A stretch of 64,000 nucleotides of DNA. It comes from Owenia fusiformis. Its lineage: Eukaryota; Annelida; Polychaeta; Sabellida; Oweniidae. This document shows, piece after piece, positions 17,995-29,115 of the stretch. Location of the stretch: positions 10,314,432 through 10,378,431 of the forward strand of contig CAIIXF020000012.1 in assembly GCA_903813345.2 (NCBI GenBank). Direction: 5' to 3'. The notes below the pieces were generated by a model, which was not told where the DNA came from, did not search any database, and saw only the letters and a list, made by a program, of their open reading frames with translations. Each line of letters starts with the position of its first letter. Positions within the stretch are counted from its first letter, which is position 1. The position numbers and the translations under genes are program-made.

Positions 17995-19327
17995 ATGCTG
18001 TTCAAAGTCAGTATGTATTTAATGGTTACAGCGTGTTTGCTACATCTAGTCAGTTTAAGCACAGCAGAAAAGATTTTGCTTTTTCCACTACAATCTGGAA
18101 CAACGTCTAGACTTCGTAATCTTGAAAAAATGGCTGATATCTTGACTGATGCTGGACATTCTGTTGCTATGCTAAGAAATGATAGACTTGGGAAACCCCA
18201 GTTTTTATCTACAAATATCAAAGTTTTTGAGTTTATCATGCCTGAAGGATATGTTCCATTGGATGATCCAAGTGTAGTAGAGAAAATGATGCAGATGTCA
18301 ATTATTGAACTCTTGGACTTACTTACTGGATACTCAACTCTGATTTGTGATATCATTTTAAAAAGTGAAATTTTAGCAACAATAAAACATATGAATTATG
18401 ATCTCCTTATTGTTGATTTTGGCGAACTAGCATCACTTATTGTGTCTGAAGTCTTGAAGATACCCACAATCGGTTATGCCAATGAAGGTACATTTCAGGA
18501 TTCATTTGTTGGTGCATTTAAGGTTGGCCATCCTGTGCCATGGTCAATCATTCCAATGGTTTTGATGCAATATTCAGATTCAATGACATTTGTACAAAGA
18601 CTGATTAACACTGGAGCATGGTTAGGATTGGGGTATGGCTCATACTCATCTAACGTTCAGCGAAAGAAGATTATTACAAAGTACAGTTTGAATATTTCAA
18701 CGGATTCTATTGGTTACAATAGAGTCTGCCTTGTTTTAAGTAACAATCACATAGCATTGGATTACCCCAGACCACTCATGCCTAACCCATTTAATAACAT
18801 GGCTACCTCAGAAAGATTTACTGGGATATTCAAAAACATGCCTCTTTGTGACACATTGTGGAAGGAGCTCATTCTTGGAGACAATTTATCATGGTGTACC
18901 AGTTATTGCCTTGCCATTATCGTTTGACCAGCCTAAAAATGCAAATCTATTGAGCAACCATTTACAAATGGGAGTTACATTGGATATTAACACTCTTGTG
19001 GCCGATGAACTTGAGCAAGCTATTCTAAATGTACTTTCTGATCCAAAATATACAGAGAATGCAAGGAAAGCAAGTGATCTGTTCAAAGACAATCCTGTGT
19101 CTCCAAAAGAAACAGTGCTGTACTGGGTGAATTATGTTATTAAACATGATGGAGCTGATCATTTGAAATCCCAAGGAATGAATAATCTTGCATGGTATCA
19201 GTACTTCTTGTTGGATATCATTGGACTGGTACTTTTGACTTTGGTTATAGTTGCAATTTTATGTGTCTGTTCATGCCAATTTACAATAAGATATATCAAG
19301 ACTCACTATAAAAGGAAACAAGATTGA
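17995..19327 (+). pseudogene. Chimeric, frameshifted UGT pseudogene
   Basis: Codons 1-265 are a plus-subtype UGT N-terminal half (signal peptide, TTSRLRN, LMPN). At about 18787 the sequence jumps to a minus-subtype gene at the segment encoding HLITWLPQKDLLGYS, skipping about 79 codons (start of the UDP-sugar domain) and shifting the frame. The first frame ends at 18927. The correct C-terminal frame runs to 19327 with signature THCGRSS, NNLAWYQ, a membrane helix and KRKQD. The donor resembles the gene at 2539. Unequal recombination or conversion with deletion explains this. No functional enzyme is possible. Confidence 0.85.
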
Positions 19328-20145
19328 GGTCAATTAATGTATAATTGTGGTTTTAAAGTGACTTCAAACTGTTGCTTATCTAGATTAACTATTCAGACAT
19401 ATTTATTTCATATTGCTTATGCTTTATTGGTTAGGAAGGGTGTCTGCCATTTTCTTTTCAAATGATACTCTTAAATGATCCATAGACATATAAAAGTTTA
19501 TATATATTTATAAGGTTGTCTCTGTAAAATAAATTTTGAATGATTTTTTAAACCTAATAGAAGCTTAAACATAAGATATTACTGTTAAAACTAACAAAAC
19601 TGACCAATTAAAACAAGAGGTATCAACATTTTTTCATGAATTAATGTATCAGCATTTTCCCAAGGGGTTACATCTTATCCAAGAAAGGTCGCCATCACCA
19701 TTGCTTGCACTTGAAGTCTAGCTTCTTGGAAAAGTTGAGCGTGTCTTTATTGGTGTGTGTACTATTAGAGAGGATACAGTAGTTGTTTTATTTTGGTGTT
19801 ATATCCCTTGTTTGACATTAAAAATATTTTGTATTATATAAGCTGATAAAAAGCAAGCAATAAGCTGTTAGTTAAATTGACATGATATTTTTGATATAAT
19901 ACATGAGCTCAAAATATGAATGTTCGTATGGAGATTAAAGTACTTTTATTTTGGTGTTATATCCCTTGTTTGATATTAAAACTGCTTTGTATTATATTGT
20001 CAGCCCATAAAAATGCAAATAAGCTTTTAATTAAATTGATGTATACTGAAGTTTGTATCATATAATTCTTCATTAAATTACATTCAATTGCCATGGAAGC
20101 TGTATCATTAAACACTTGCTATTTTTGATAATATACATCTTCTAT

Positions 20146-20466
20146 GGCAGTGCAATTTAAAGAATCTTTTACCTGTATAAACTTGCATAGTGATCAATTT
20201 GTTCTAGTCTACAATGTCATAATTATAAAAACATTCACAAAATATTTTTTCTTATTTTCACAACCTTTATTTTTACTAACCAGAACATTTCGGATCCTGT
20301 CTGGATCCTTTTTCAACTGTATAAAATGTCCTGGTTAGTAAAAATAAAGGTTGTGAAAATAAAAAAAAAATTTGTGAATGTTTTTATAATTATGACATTG
20401 TAGACTAGAACAAATTGATCACTATGCAAGTTTATACAGGTAAAAGATTCTTTAAATTGCACTGCC
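20146..20466. mobile_element. 321 bp near-perfect palindromic MITE
   Basis: Arms of about 145 bp starting GGCAGTGCAATTTAAAG and ending with its complement pair around a loop of about 28 bp with two GGATCC-like sites. Only a few mismatches are seen, so the insertion is young and the transcript would fold into a long hairpin. No clear target duplication. Confidence 0.8.
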
Positions 20467-20581
20467 ACATGTTTAAGAATATAAAAACATTGCTTGAAAA
20501 AGATTTAGAGAATAAATCAAAATATTGCAAAACTAAATCATTTTGTTATTATATATTTGTTTAATAAATTGTTTGCTTTTT

Positions 20582-21108
20582 GAGGTCTCCTCTGCCGAAG
20601 GCAGCGTACAGTAGGAGCGTCAGCAACAACATTGGGGGAGACCTCGAACCATTGATCACATTTGCTCTTGTAATAAATCACTTCTTCACCTCCTTCCACC
20701 TTGATTTAAATCATTCTATAAAATTTTTTGAGTTTTAACCTCAAATTCACATAATTATTTTTTAGAAAAAATACTCCTCAAGTAAGTCCTCAATATAACT
20801 TCAAAGCCAAAATTAGCTAAAATTATGTAATGTCGTAAAATAGCGTGATACACATTCCAAGCTATCTGTGACGTCAGACATGTATTGCCACATCAACAAC
20901 TGAACAAACACAATCTAGACCTCGCCGATTGGTTTAAAGTTTCTTCGATCATTTGTGATGTCATAGGCATGATACCTAACCAACGACAGAACAAGCAAGC
21001 ACATGGTTTTGTTCATGGTTTTTGATGAACAGTGAATCAGTTGTCATTACAATCAACCGATGGTATCAGGGCCTTGGCTAGGCAACTTTTCTGACCTGGA
21101 GACCTCGA
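20582..21108. mobile_element. Short element bounded by GAGGTCTCC inverted repeats
   Basis: Starts GAGGTCTCC and ends GGAGACCTC. It is GC-richer than its surroundings and absent from the paralogous spacer at 15300. An internal GGAGACCTCG copy lies near 20638. Superfamily unknown; edges are approximate. Confidence 0.5.
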
Positions 21109-21459
21109 CTACAAAGAGTTTGCTGCATTTTCTTGATGGATTAATTCTCTGTAACTAAATTGTTTTTGTGAGACCAATAAACTATCATATCATTAATATT
21201 CATACAATTAATATTACTCAGTCTCAAAAGAGGTAGGTATTAGTCGCAGAGTCTAAAAGAGTGTTAAAAGATCAACATAACTAGTAGCTATGATGTTTAA
21301 CTTCAACATTAATTCATTTTAATATCAATATACATGTATCATATATGTAATACATAGTATCTATATATACTCTATATCAAAATTCAGTTTTCTCGTCACA
21401 GTTATTTAGTTAAATTCCTGCACTGACAATGCATGTTATTCCATTCAAAAAGCTTATCA

Positions 21460-23022
21460 TTAATCTTGTTTCCTTTTATGCCATGACTTGAAGCATCTTA
21501 TCATGAATCGACAGGAATAGAAACATACAACAGCAAGTATAACCAAAGTCAGAATTACAAGTCCAATGATATCCAACAAGAAATACTGATACCATGAGAG
21601 ATTCTTTATTCCCTGGGATTTCAAATGATCAGCTCCATCATGTTTAATAACATAATTCACCCAGTACAGCAATGTTTCTCTTGGAGACACAGGATTGTCT
21701 TTGAACAAATCACTTGCTTTCCTTGCATTTTCTGTATATTTTGGATCAGAAAGTACATTTAGAATAGCTTGCTCAAGTTCATCGGCCACAAGAGTGTTAA
21801 TATCCAATGTAACTCCCATTTGTAAATGGTTGCTCAATAGATTTGCATTTTTAGGCTGGTCAAACGATAATGGCAAGGCAATAACTGGTACACCATGATA
21901 AATTGTCTCCAAGAATGAGCTCCTTCCACAATGTGTCACAAAGAGGCATGTTTTTGAATATCCCAGTAAATCTTTCTGAGGTAGCCATGTTATTAAATGG
22001 GTGTTCTCTCCGAGGTTAGCAGGTGGGTTCTCAGTGTGTTTCCATAGTATGGTATATGGGAGTTTTGCAAATGCTTCAGCAAGAATTTCATATTTTTCAG
22101 GATTCATCAAATCTTTAACAAATGAACCAAAGCTTACAATGATAATATCATTAAATTGTGAGTCAGCTAGTATGTCATTGATATTTTTAGGAAGAGGCTT
22201 TGGTGGTTCAAGTGTATAACCACCAATGTATACATGGTTGGGCATGAGAGGTCTTGGGTATTCCAATGCAATATGACTGTTACTTATTATGAGATCTACT
22301 CTCTGCCGATCAATGGAGATATTCAACCTATGCTCTTCATTCAGTCTCTTTAGCTCTCCCATATCAGGATATATAGCAAGTGCATTTGCAAAATGGGCTG
22401 CTGAATTAAGCATCCTTTCCATGAATGTCATTTTATCTGAGAACGTTGTAAATGTATTGGGAACAAATGACCACGGGACAGGGTGGCTGACAAAGCCAGT
22501 TATAATAGGTGTATAAGTCCCTTCATTCGCATACAATATAGTTGGTATATCTAATACTCCAGTTGTGACAGTTGCTAATATTCTATCAACATAATCGACA
22601 ATGAGTAAATCATAGTTTTGCCTCTTGATTGTTGCTAATTGATTGCTCTTCATTAGGCCATTTGTGATATCTCGTGAGTAATTGGATATTATCTCCATTA
22701 GAGTGAATACTGAAGCATCAAGAATTTTTTCAACAATCTTGGGGTGATCACATGGCATAAAATCATTAGGTAATGGATACTCAAATGTTTTGATATGTGG
22801 TGATTCAAACCTTGGCTTTCCTAATTTATTGTTTGTCAACATGGTGACGGAATGTCCCCCCTCTGTAAGAATATCAGCCATTTTTTCCATGTTTTGCAGT
22901 CTTGAAGATCGTCCGCATTGGTTGGATGCTATTAAAATCTTCTCTCCTTTAGTGTTTTTGATATTAATAAAAAACAGTATCATGACAAATATATTCAATC
23001 CATTTACGGTTGAATTCGGCAT
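21460..23022 (-). CDS. UDP-glycosyltransferase, single exon (UGT-B, minus subtype)
   Basis: 520 residues, intronless, intact: signal peptide (1-26), acceptor half, WLPQKDLLG, signature FVTHCGRSS to SFDQ, membrane helix and ER-retrieval tail KRKQD. Arg41 replaces the catalytic His; D143 is kept. Up to about residue 475 it differs from the gene at 2539 by only a handful of residues, including Pro in WLPQ. From there on (IKNLSWYQ to SWHKRKQD) it matches the gene at 34329 instead, so the 3' end was exchanged by gene conversion or crossing over. The start is taken at MPN as in its sisters. Confidence 0.9.
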   Translation of the reverse strand: MPNSTVNGLNIFVMILFFINIKNTKGEKILIASNQCGRSSRLQNMEKMADILTEGGHSVTMLTNNKLGKPRFESPHIKTFEYPLPNDFMPCDHPKIVEKILDASVFTLMEIISNYSRDITNGLMKSNQLATIKRQNYDLLIVDYVDRILATVTTGVLDIPTILYANEGTYTPIITGFVSHPVPWSFVPNTFTTFSDKMTFMERMLNSAAHFANALAIYPDMGELKRLNEEHRLNISIDRQRVDLIISNSHIALEYPRPLMPNHVYIGGYTLEPPKPLPKNINDILADSQFNDIIIVSFGSFVKDLMNPEKYEILAEAFAKLPYTILWKHTENPPANLGENTHLITWLPQKDLLGYSKTCLFVTHCGRSSFLETIYHGVPVIALPLSFDQPKNANLLSNHLQMGVTLDINTLVADELEQAILNVLSDPKYTENARKASDLFKDNPVSPRETLLYWVNYVIKHDGADHLKSQGIKNLSWYQYFLLDIIGLVILTLVILAVVCFYSCRFMIRCFKSWHKRKQD

Positions 23023-23107
23023 CTTGTACTATATTGACAACAATCCAACAAACAGCTTAATTGCTCTCTTAGATGTCCCTCTGCCTTTACATGTGTCAAA
23101 CTATGTA

Positions 23108-24045
23108 CAGGACAACTCATCCCTAAGACAACTCATCCCAACACAACTCATCCCCAAGACATCTCATCCCAAGACAGCTCATCCCAAGACATCTCATCCC
23201 AAGACATCTCATCCCAAGACAACTCATCCCAAGACATCTCATCCCAAAACATCTCATCCCAAGACAACTCTTCCCAACTTGAAATATAACATAATTTTAT
23301 ACAATTAATTTCAACTTTTGAAAGAATATTTGAAACATGTTTAGAGGTTTTAGCAGTAAGCACACTGTGTTTGGCCATGGAATGTATTTTGTATTTTGAA
23401 GTTAGTTTAGTCTAGTTTCAGTTAATTTTTGTTGATTGATTGGGATAAAGATAAACATGTTCAAATTAATATATACTTTGATCATTAAATCAAAGATCAT
23501 CAAGGGTGTCAGATTAGGATTAACGCAATAAGAATGTATTATCTGGGGTATTATCAGAATAATTCTCCCAGATTAATTCAGTTTTTGTTTTAAAATGTTT
23601 TGCTTAATTCCAATGTGTCATATAAGTAAGATTTCCAATTTTAAACTTTCAAAATCATGATGATTGAATCTGGAAACTATGTCTTTGACTTTTATCTTCA
23701 ATTCTATATTCTCAAATATATTGAGAATTTGAGAATAACCCAGAATTAATAAAAATACCGGTACGTAAAAATAGAACATAACTTTCAAGTGCCATTTCAA
23801 AATGCTAAAAATTATCAATATTAAGAATGAGTGTATAATCACTTTGTAATCGTAAAAATGAAAAAGGGAAATATATAATATAGAGGACAAATTAGATAAT
23901 TTATCAATTATACTAGTGGGATGAGTTGTCTTGGGATGAGTTGTCTTGGGATGAGATGTCTTAGGGATGACTTGTCTTGGGATGAGTTGTCTTAGGGACG
24001 ACTTGTCTTGGGATGAGTTGTCTTGGGATGAGTTGTCTAGAAACC
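23108..24045. mobile_element. Foldback element with tandem-repeat ends (938 bp)
   Basis: The left end is about ten copies of a 15 bp unit close to ACAACTCATCCCAAG (23110-23278); the right end holds about eight copies of its complement (23917-24040). The AT-rich middle codes for nothing. Flanked by GTA at 23105-23107 and 24046-24048; the duplicated spacer near 4183 has one uninterrupted copy, which proves insertion. Ends are CAGGACAACTCAT and, reversed, GGTTTCTAGACAACTCAT. Confidence 0.85.
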
Positions 24046-24302
24046 GTATTTCATGCACATGTATAGGTCTGGTGTCCCCAATAGTTCGCCCTGTAGTATG
24101 TTGTGGTAATTGACCTTATAGTTTTATCCTTTTAAATTTTATTATGTCAATTTTATGTAGGTAAGCTAGACATGTGCATTGACTAGACACAAATTCATTC
24201 TCTTTGCACTACTTTAAAAGCTGTTGTATGGAAATAGTTGTTTAGCAAAATATTTTTTTGCTTGTATTTCTAAAAATGTATATGAATGAATGCAAAGCAC
24301 GG

Positions 24303-24322
24303 TATTCACTTAGAGTTCACCC
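24303..24322 (+). promoter_or_regulatory. Conserved upstream box of minus-subtype UGT (DR5-like)
   Basis: Same TATTCACTTAGAGTTCACCC box as at 4441, now pushed to 1.28 kb from its gene by the foldback insertion. Confidence 0.3.
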
Positions 24323-25628
24323 TGTGTCATGTTTTCCTACTTAAGTGAGGGAACAACCATTTAAACTTTTTTACTTATCCAACATTTTAAACAATTGAAA
24401 AAGTAGACCATATTTCTTCGAAGCCAGTTTAAAAACCTATACCATTCTTTAGAGCAAAAAATGTACAAAAGCTTAGATCTATTTCTCACATATTTTCAAA
24501 TTTCTTTAAGGACAGGTACTAAGGCAATGCATATCAATAAGGTAGAATTGAAAAAGTGCAATTGTAAATACTAAATTAAAGATTTTTACAAAAAGTTAGA
24601 AGCTCATCCTCCGAAACAGTGTTTTTTGTATAGACAGTGAATGGTTTTTCTTGATAACTGAATTGGTTTTATCTGGGTAATCAAGAGATTATAGTCACTC
24701 AAAGTTGCTTTGCTGCAGCTTATTTTGACACTTCATTTGAACTGGTGAAGATGTATATATTTCAGCTTATTTCATGTTAAGCCAAGCTTTGTGTTAAAAT
24801 TTACACACACACATGACCCTATTGATGAACAGTCAGAATCAGTAAAAAAACTTGGACCTTGAAACTGTTCTCAATTTAAAAACCGAAGTAAAACATTTTT
24901 CTGATATCATATTACATCAAGTGGCAACCATCTTCTTGTTTTCACCTTTCAAAGTAATATTGCGGGAAATTCAAATATTTGGAAAAATTAAAAACCTTAA
25001 ATATATTTCAAAAATTTGACTTTCTTTATTGGTCTTTATGTTTTTTTCTACTGTGATATTTGTACATGTTGTCTTTTTTCTTTTTTCTTGATAACATTTT
25101 TTTGTTAGGATACCTATTCTGACTTTCAGCTGAAGGTAATAATTATGCATTATAAGTCATAAAAACAGACACTTATCAAATGTAACTAGGACAGTATAAT
25201 AAAACTATATTTCACATACATTTAAACAAGGAACTAAAGGGCATCATCACGAGATATCATGGCCTTCTATAGCTTCCTGGATTGTGACATTGGTTCTCGA
25301 TTGGAGGGGGGAGGGGGATGCTAGACATTGTTTCTTTTCACGTTAGATCATGGTTTGGGATATATAGGGTCTACTTTTCTTATGACAGATTTACACTTAC
25401 AGTTTCCTTTTCTTGTTGGGTTTCCTTAAAGTTTTTTACCTTTTGGCATTTGTGCTTATATATTCACAAATATTTCTGGTTGATGACAGAAAGATGTGAT
25501 GAGTATCAGAATAAAAGGGCATATTTCCCGACTCATTCTTTCATATTCTTCAACTCCGTCCAAGTTCGTAACATAAAACACTGAGAAGCTTTCTCAATGA
25601 GTATTTATAAATCTCCCTGTCTGTTTAA

Positions 25629-26145
25629 AGATTCCGATAAATCGGGCTACGTATACCGCCGTATTTACATAAGGGGATTAGAAGGGTTTATTTTTTATTT
25701 AGGTATGCAAGCTATATGAAATTAGGCCTTCTAGCATGCATGTACTCGTGTGTACAATCAGCATGCCCTTCAATATTATATAAACACGGTGTTACTATAC
25801 CAGGCTATTCAATATGTACTACATAATGTACACTATTTATGTGTGTATTACATGGGAATACGATTCTCGGGAAACAAAAGACAAATACTTTTTATATGTC
25901 CAAAATGAGCCATTTGATTGATACATACACTAAATAGTTTCATAAATAACATCTACAAAGTATATCTAAGAGTAATTTTCAATTTCAATGGTGAAACTTC
26001 CCTGGTTACGATTATACGGGAAATCATCACGGGACGAAGATCGTTCGCCTTCCTGGCTTACCTCTGAATCGTGTACCATGGTAATCTCTTTATATAGTTT
26101 AGCGAGAACGCTGCGCCTGCGCAGTATTAAACTTTGGCGCACACT
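25629..26145. mobile_element. 517 bp insertion with TTAA (or TTTAA) duplication
   Basis: TTTAA occurs at 25624-25628 and 26145-26149 but once at the matching site near 5682-5686. The insert is GC-richer than its host and ends with GCGCCTGCGCAG-rich sequence. TTAA would suit a piggyBac-type event, but I see no convincing terminal inverted repeat. Confidence 0.7.
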
Positions 26146-26582
26146 TTAAGACAATATTTAATTTTTTGACTACATGGATCAGAAAAATAAAATTTCAGAA
26201 GTCAAGGGCATTGCCCTAGTTTATCTAATAAATAGGTAGATGTACGATTTCTTGCAATCTCAGTTGTTTAGTTTATTTGATAATCTTAATGTTCCTAGAA
26301 AATTCCATGCATGTCAACATTGCAAGGAGGGGATGATGTTGTTTGAGACTTACCAATTAAAATTATGGTATTCTGACCTGAAAAGTTTTAGGTCCCCACA
26401 TATTAAATGGTCTTCCCCTATAGTTTCAAAATTTATTATTAGTGTGTGCACCATACGTGATGTTATTGATGATTTATGTCTCAGAATAAACCAAACAAAG
26501 CTGCAATGTAATAAGCAGACCGCATAGGAGTCAGGATTCAGTATAGACCTTCTGTAAAATAGTAAAATGTTATATGTCTCTG

Positions 26583-26589
26583 TATAAAC
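26583..26589 (+). promoter_or_regulatory. Candidate TATA box
   Basis: TATAAAC 63 bp before the ATG at 26646, same spacing as at 6119. Confidence 0.45.
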
Positions 26590-26645
26590 TTTTTAAACAG
26601 AGAGGATTTAACACATTTTCAGTTGACTTTATCTCATTAAGTAGC

Positions 26646-28217
26646 ATGATGCTGTTAAAAGTCAGTATGTATTTAATGGTAGCAATATGTGGTCTATATC
26701 TGCTCAATTTGTGTACAGCAGAAAAGATCTTGCTCTTTTCACTACAATCTGGAACAACGTCTAGACTTCGTAATCTTGAAAAAATGGCAGATATCTTGAC
26801 TGATGCTGGACATTCTGTTGCTATGCTAAGAAATGATAGACTTGGGAAACCTCAGTTCTTATCTACAAATATCAAAGTTTTTGAGTTTATCATGCCTGAA
26901 GGATATGTTCCATTGGATGATCCAGGTGTAGTAGAGAAAATGATGCAGATGTCAATTATTAAACTCTTTGACTTAGCTACAGGATACTCAAGTTTGATTT
27001 GTGACGTCATCTTAAAAAGTGATGTTCTAAAAACAATAAAATATATGGATTATGACCTCCTTATTGCTGATTATACTGAACTAGCATCACATATTGTGTC
27101 AGGAGTCCTGAAAATACCCACAATTGCTTATGCCAATGAAGGTACATATCCAGATTCTTTTGTTGGTACTTTAAAAGTTGGCCATCCTGTGCCATGGGCA
27201 ATCACTCCAATACTTTTTATGTCATATTCAGATTCAATGACATTTGTACAAAGACTGGTTAACACTGGAGCATGGTTAGGATGGGGGTATGGCTCATACT
27301 CATCTAACGTTCAGCTAAAGAAGATTATTACAAAGTACAGTTTGAATATTTCAACAGACACAGCTGGCCTCGGTGGAGTATGCCTTGTTTTAAGTAACAA
27401 TCACATTGCATTGGATTACCCCAGACCACTCATGCCTAACCATAAATATATTGGAGGGTATACTTTACAACCATCAAAGGCTCTTCCTGACTATATTACT
27501 AAGCTTCTTGATGACTTACCATTCAATGATGTCATCATTGTGAGCTTTGGATCATACGTTAAGGCCTTGATGAATCCCGAAAAATATGAAGTTCTTGCTG
27601 AAGCATTCGCAAGACTCCCATATACAGTACTATGGAAACACACTGAAAAACCACCAGCTAACCTGGGAAAGAATACCCATTTAATAAAATGGCTTCCTCA
27701 AAATGATTTGCTGGGTGATTCAAGAACACGCCTGTTTGTGACACATTGTGGAGTTAGCTCTTCATTCGAGACAATATACCATGGTGTACCTGTTGTAGCT
27801 ATTCCTCTTGGATTAGATCAATATAAACATGCAACTGAACTAACTTGTCGTCATAACATGGGAGTAGTAATTGATATACACACCCTACAGGCTAATGCAC
27901 TTGAGGAAGCTATTCTAAGTGTTCTTTCTAATACAGAGTATGTTGAAAATGCGAGGAAGGCAAGTCGTTTGATCAGAGACAATCCTGTGTCTCCAAAAGA
28001 AACATTGCTGTACTGGGTCAATTATGTTATTAAACATGGTGGAGCTGACCATTTTAAATCCGAAGGAATGGAAAATCTCTCATGGTATCAGTACTTCTTG
28101 TTGGATATCATTGGACTGGCACTTTTGATTTTTGATATACTTGCAATTGTATGCTTCTTTTCATGCCGATTCATGATAAGATGCTTCAAAAATTACTCTA
28201 AAAGGAAACAAGATTGA
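26646..28217 (+). CDS. UDP-glycosyltransferase, single exon (UGT-C, plus subtype)
   Basis: 523 residues, intact. The frame is open 24 codons further upstream, but I chose MMLLKVSMY because the TATA-like box lies 63 bp before it, the upstream part is non-hydrophobic, and the sister genes start here. Signal peptide (to about residue 25, AEKILL), acceptor half with Arg40 in place of the catalytic His and the Asp kept in LLIADY, WLPQNDLLGDSRT, signature FVTHCGVSS to GLDQ, membrane helix FLLDIIGLALLIFDILAI and ER tail KRKQD. It is the only complete plus-subtype gene in the window and the reference for the interrupted copy at 6182-14496. It is head to head with the gene at 21460. Confidence 0.9.
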   Translation: MMLLKVSMYLMVAICGLYLLNLCTAEKILLFSLQSGTTSRLRNLEKMADILTDAGHSVAMLRNDRLGKPQFLSTNIKVFEFIMPEGYVPLDDPGVVEKMMQMSIIKLFDLATGYSSLICDVILKSDVLKTIKYMDYDLLIADYTELASHIVSGVLKIPTIAYANEGTYPDSFVGTLKVGHPVPWAITPILFMSYSDSMTFVQRLVNTGAWLGWGYGSYSSNVQLKKIITKYSLNISTDTAGLGGVCLVLSNNHIALDYPRPLMPNHKYIGGYTLQPSKALPDYITKLLDDLPFNDVIIVSFGSYVKALMNPEKYEVLAEAFARLPYTVLWKHTEKPPANLGKNTHLIKWLPQNDLLGDSRTRLFVTHCGVSSSFETIYHGVPVVAIPLGLDQYKHATELTCRHNMGVVIDIHTLQANALEEAILSVLSNTEYVENARKASRLIRDNPVSPKETLLYWVNYVIKHGGADHFKSEGMENLSWYQYFLLDIIGLALLIFDILAIVCFFSCRFMIRCFKNYSKRKQD

Positions 28218-29115
28218 GCCGAGTTAATGTACATTTGTGTGTTTGAAGTGACTTCAAAATGTGACTTCAAAATATCAGATTTATTATCCTGTGAGTCTTA
28301 AGTTCACGTAGGGATATTTATGAAAATCACATCTGTCATCAAATAATTAACATATTTGCCATAACTTGGATACTATTCAGACATATTTATTTCATATTGC
28401 TTATGCTCCATTGGTTAGGAAGGGTGTCTGACATTTCATTTTCAAACGCTACCCTTAAATGATCCAGAGACATATAAAAGTTTATATATTTATATGATTT
28501 TTAAAATTGCTCAACGCGCATGGTGGAAACAAACATTCACAATACATGTGTATAGGTGAGTAAGTACATAGAATTTCACAGGTAAGTAATCAAACTATAA
28601 CATAGATGTCATGCATAGTATGAAATCATTACAATCGTTGATCAAAATAAATTTCAATTTATAAATATAAATATACATAAAACCTTGACCTTAGGAGCTT
28701 AAAAATAAAATATTACTGTTAAAACTAACAAAAACTGACCAATTAATACAAGAACTATCAACATTTTTTTCATGAAATTGTGCATCAGGATTTTTCCAAG
28801 GGGGTTCATCTTCATCCAAAACAAAAAGAAACAGTCTCAATCATCATAGCTTGCACTTAAAGCCTTCTTCTCCACTTTGTTTGCCAGAGCACATTGCTTT
28901 CCTCAGCACCATGAACAAAATCCCAGAGATTGGCTCAAAGTGGAGGGGGGGGGGGGTGGTGTACTGTATTTGTACCAAATGCATAATGCCATAAGTATAA
29001 AAAACATTTTCAGTTGGTTGAAAGAGATTTTGAGAATAAATCGAAATATTACCAAACTAAATCATTTTGTTATTTTGTATTTGTTAAATAAATTGCCTTT
29101 TGGATTTATTCTCTA
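28218..29115. other. 3' flank of UGT-C
   Basis: Copy of 14497-15310 with a short extra stretch near 28525-28660 and a G-run near 28945. Non-coding. Confidence 0.6.

Larger units (their letters stand above)
19328..21459. other. Spacer with duplication and two inserted inverted-repeat elements
   Basis: Contains a 158 bp tandem duplication (about 19785-20060, key phrase TTTTGGTGTTATATCCCTTG), a 321 bp near-perfect palindrome and a GAGGTCTCC-bounded element. No gene is recognised. Confidence 0.6.
23023..26645. other. Divergent spacer, second copy, with insertions
   Basis: Copy of 4102-6181 enlarged by a foldback element (23108-24045), a stretch of about 97 bp near 24620-24715 (present here, absent near 4759) and a 517 bp insert (25629-26145). 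No gene is seen. Confidence 0.75.

Noticed and set aside
23148-23378. Frame with SWDEMSWDEL repeats, and its complement with HPKTSHPKT
   Set aside because: Both are translations of the 15 bp terminal repeats of the foldback element.
25318-25584. 88-residue frame also present at 5334-5642
   Set aside because: Duplicate spacers explain its recurrence; an extra 5 bp-scale change alters it between copies and no domain is visible.
26574-26645. Upstream ATG giving a 547-residue UGT
   Set aside because: It lies upstream of or over the TATA-like box shared with the sister genes and would bury the signal peptide.
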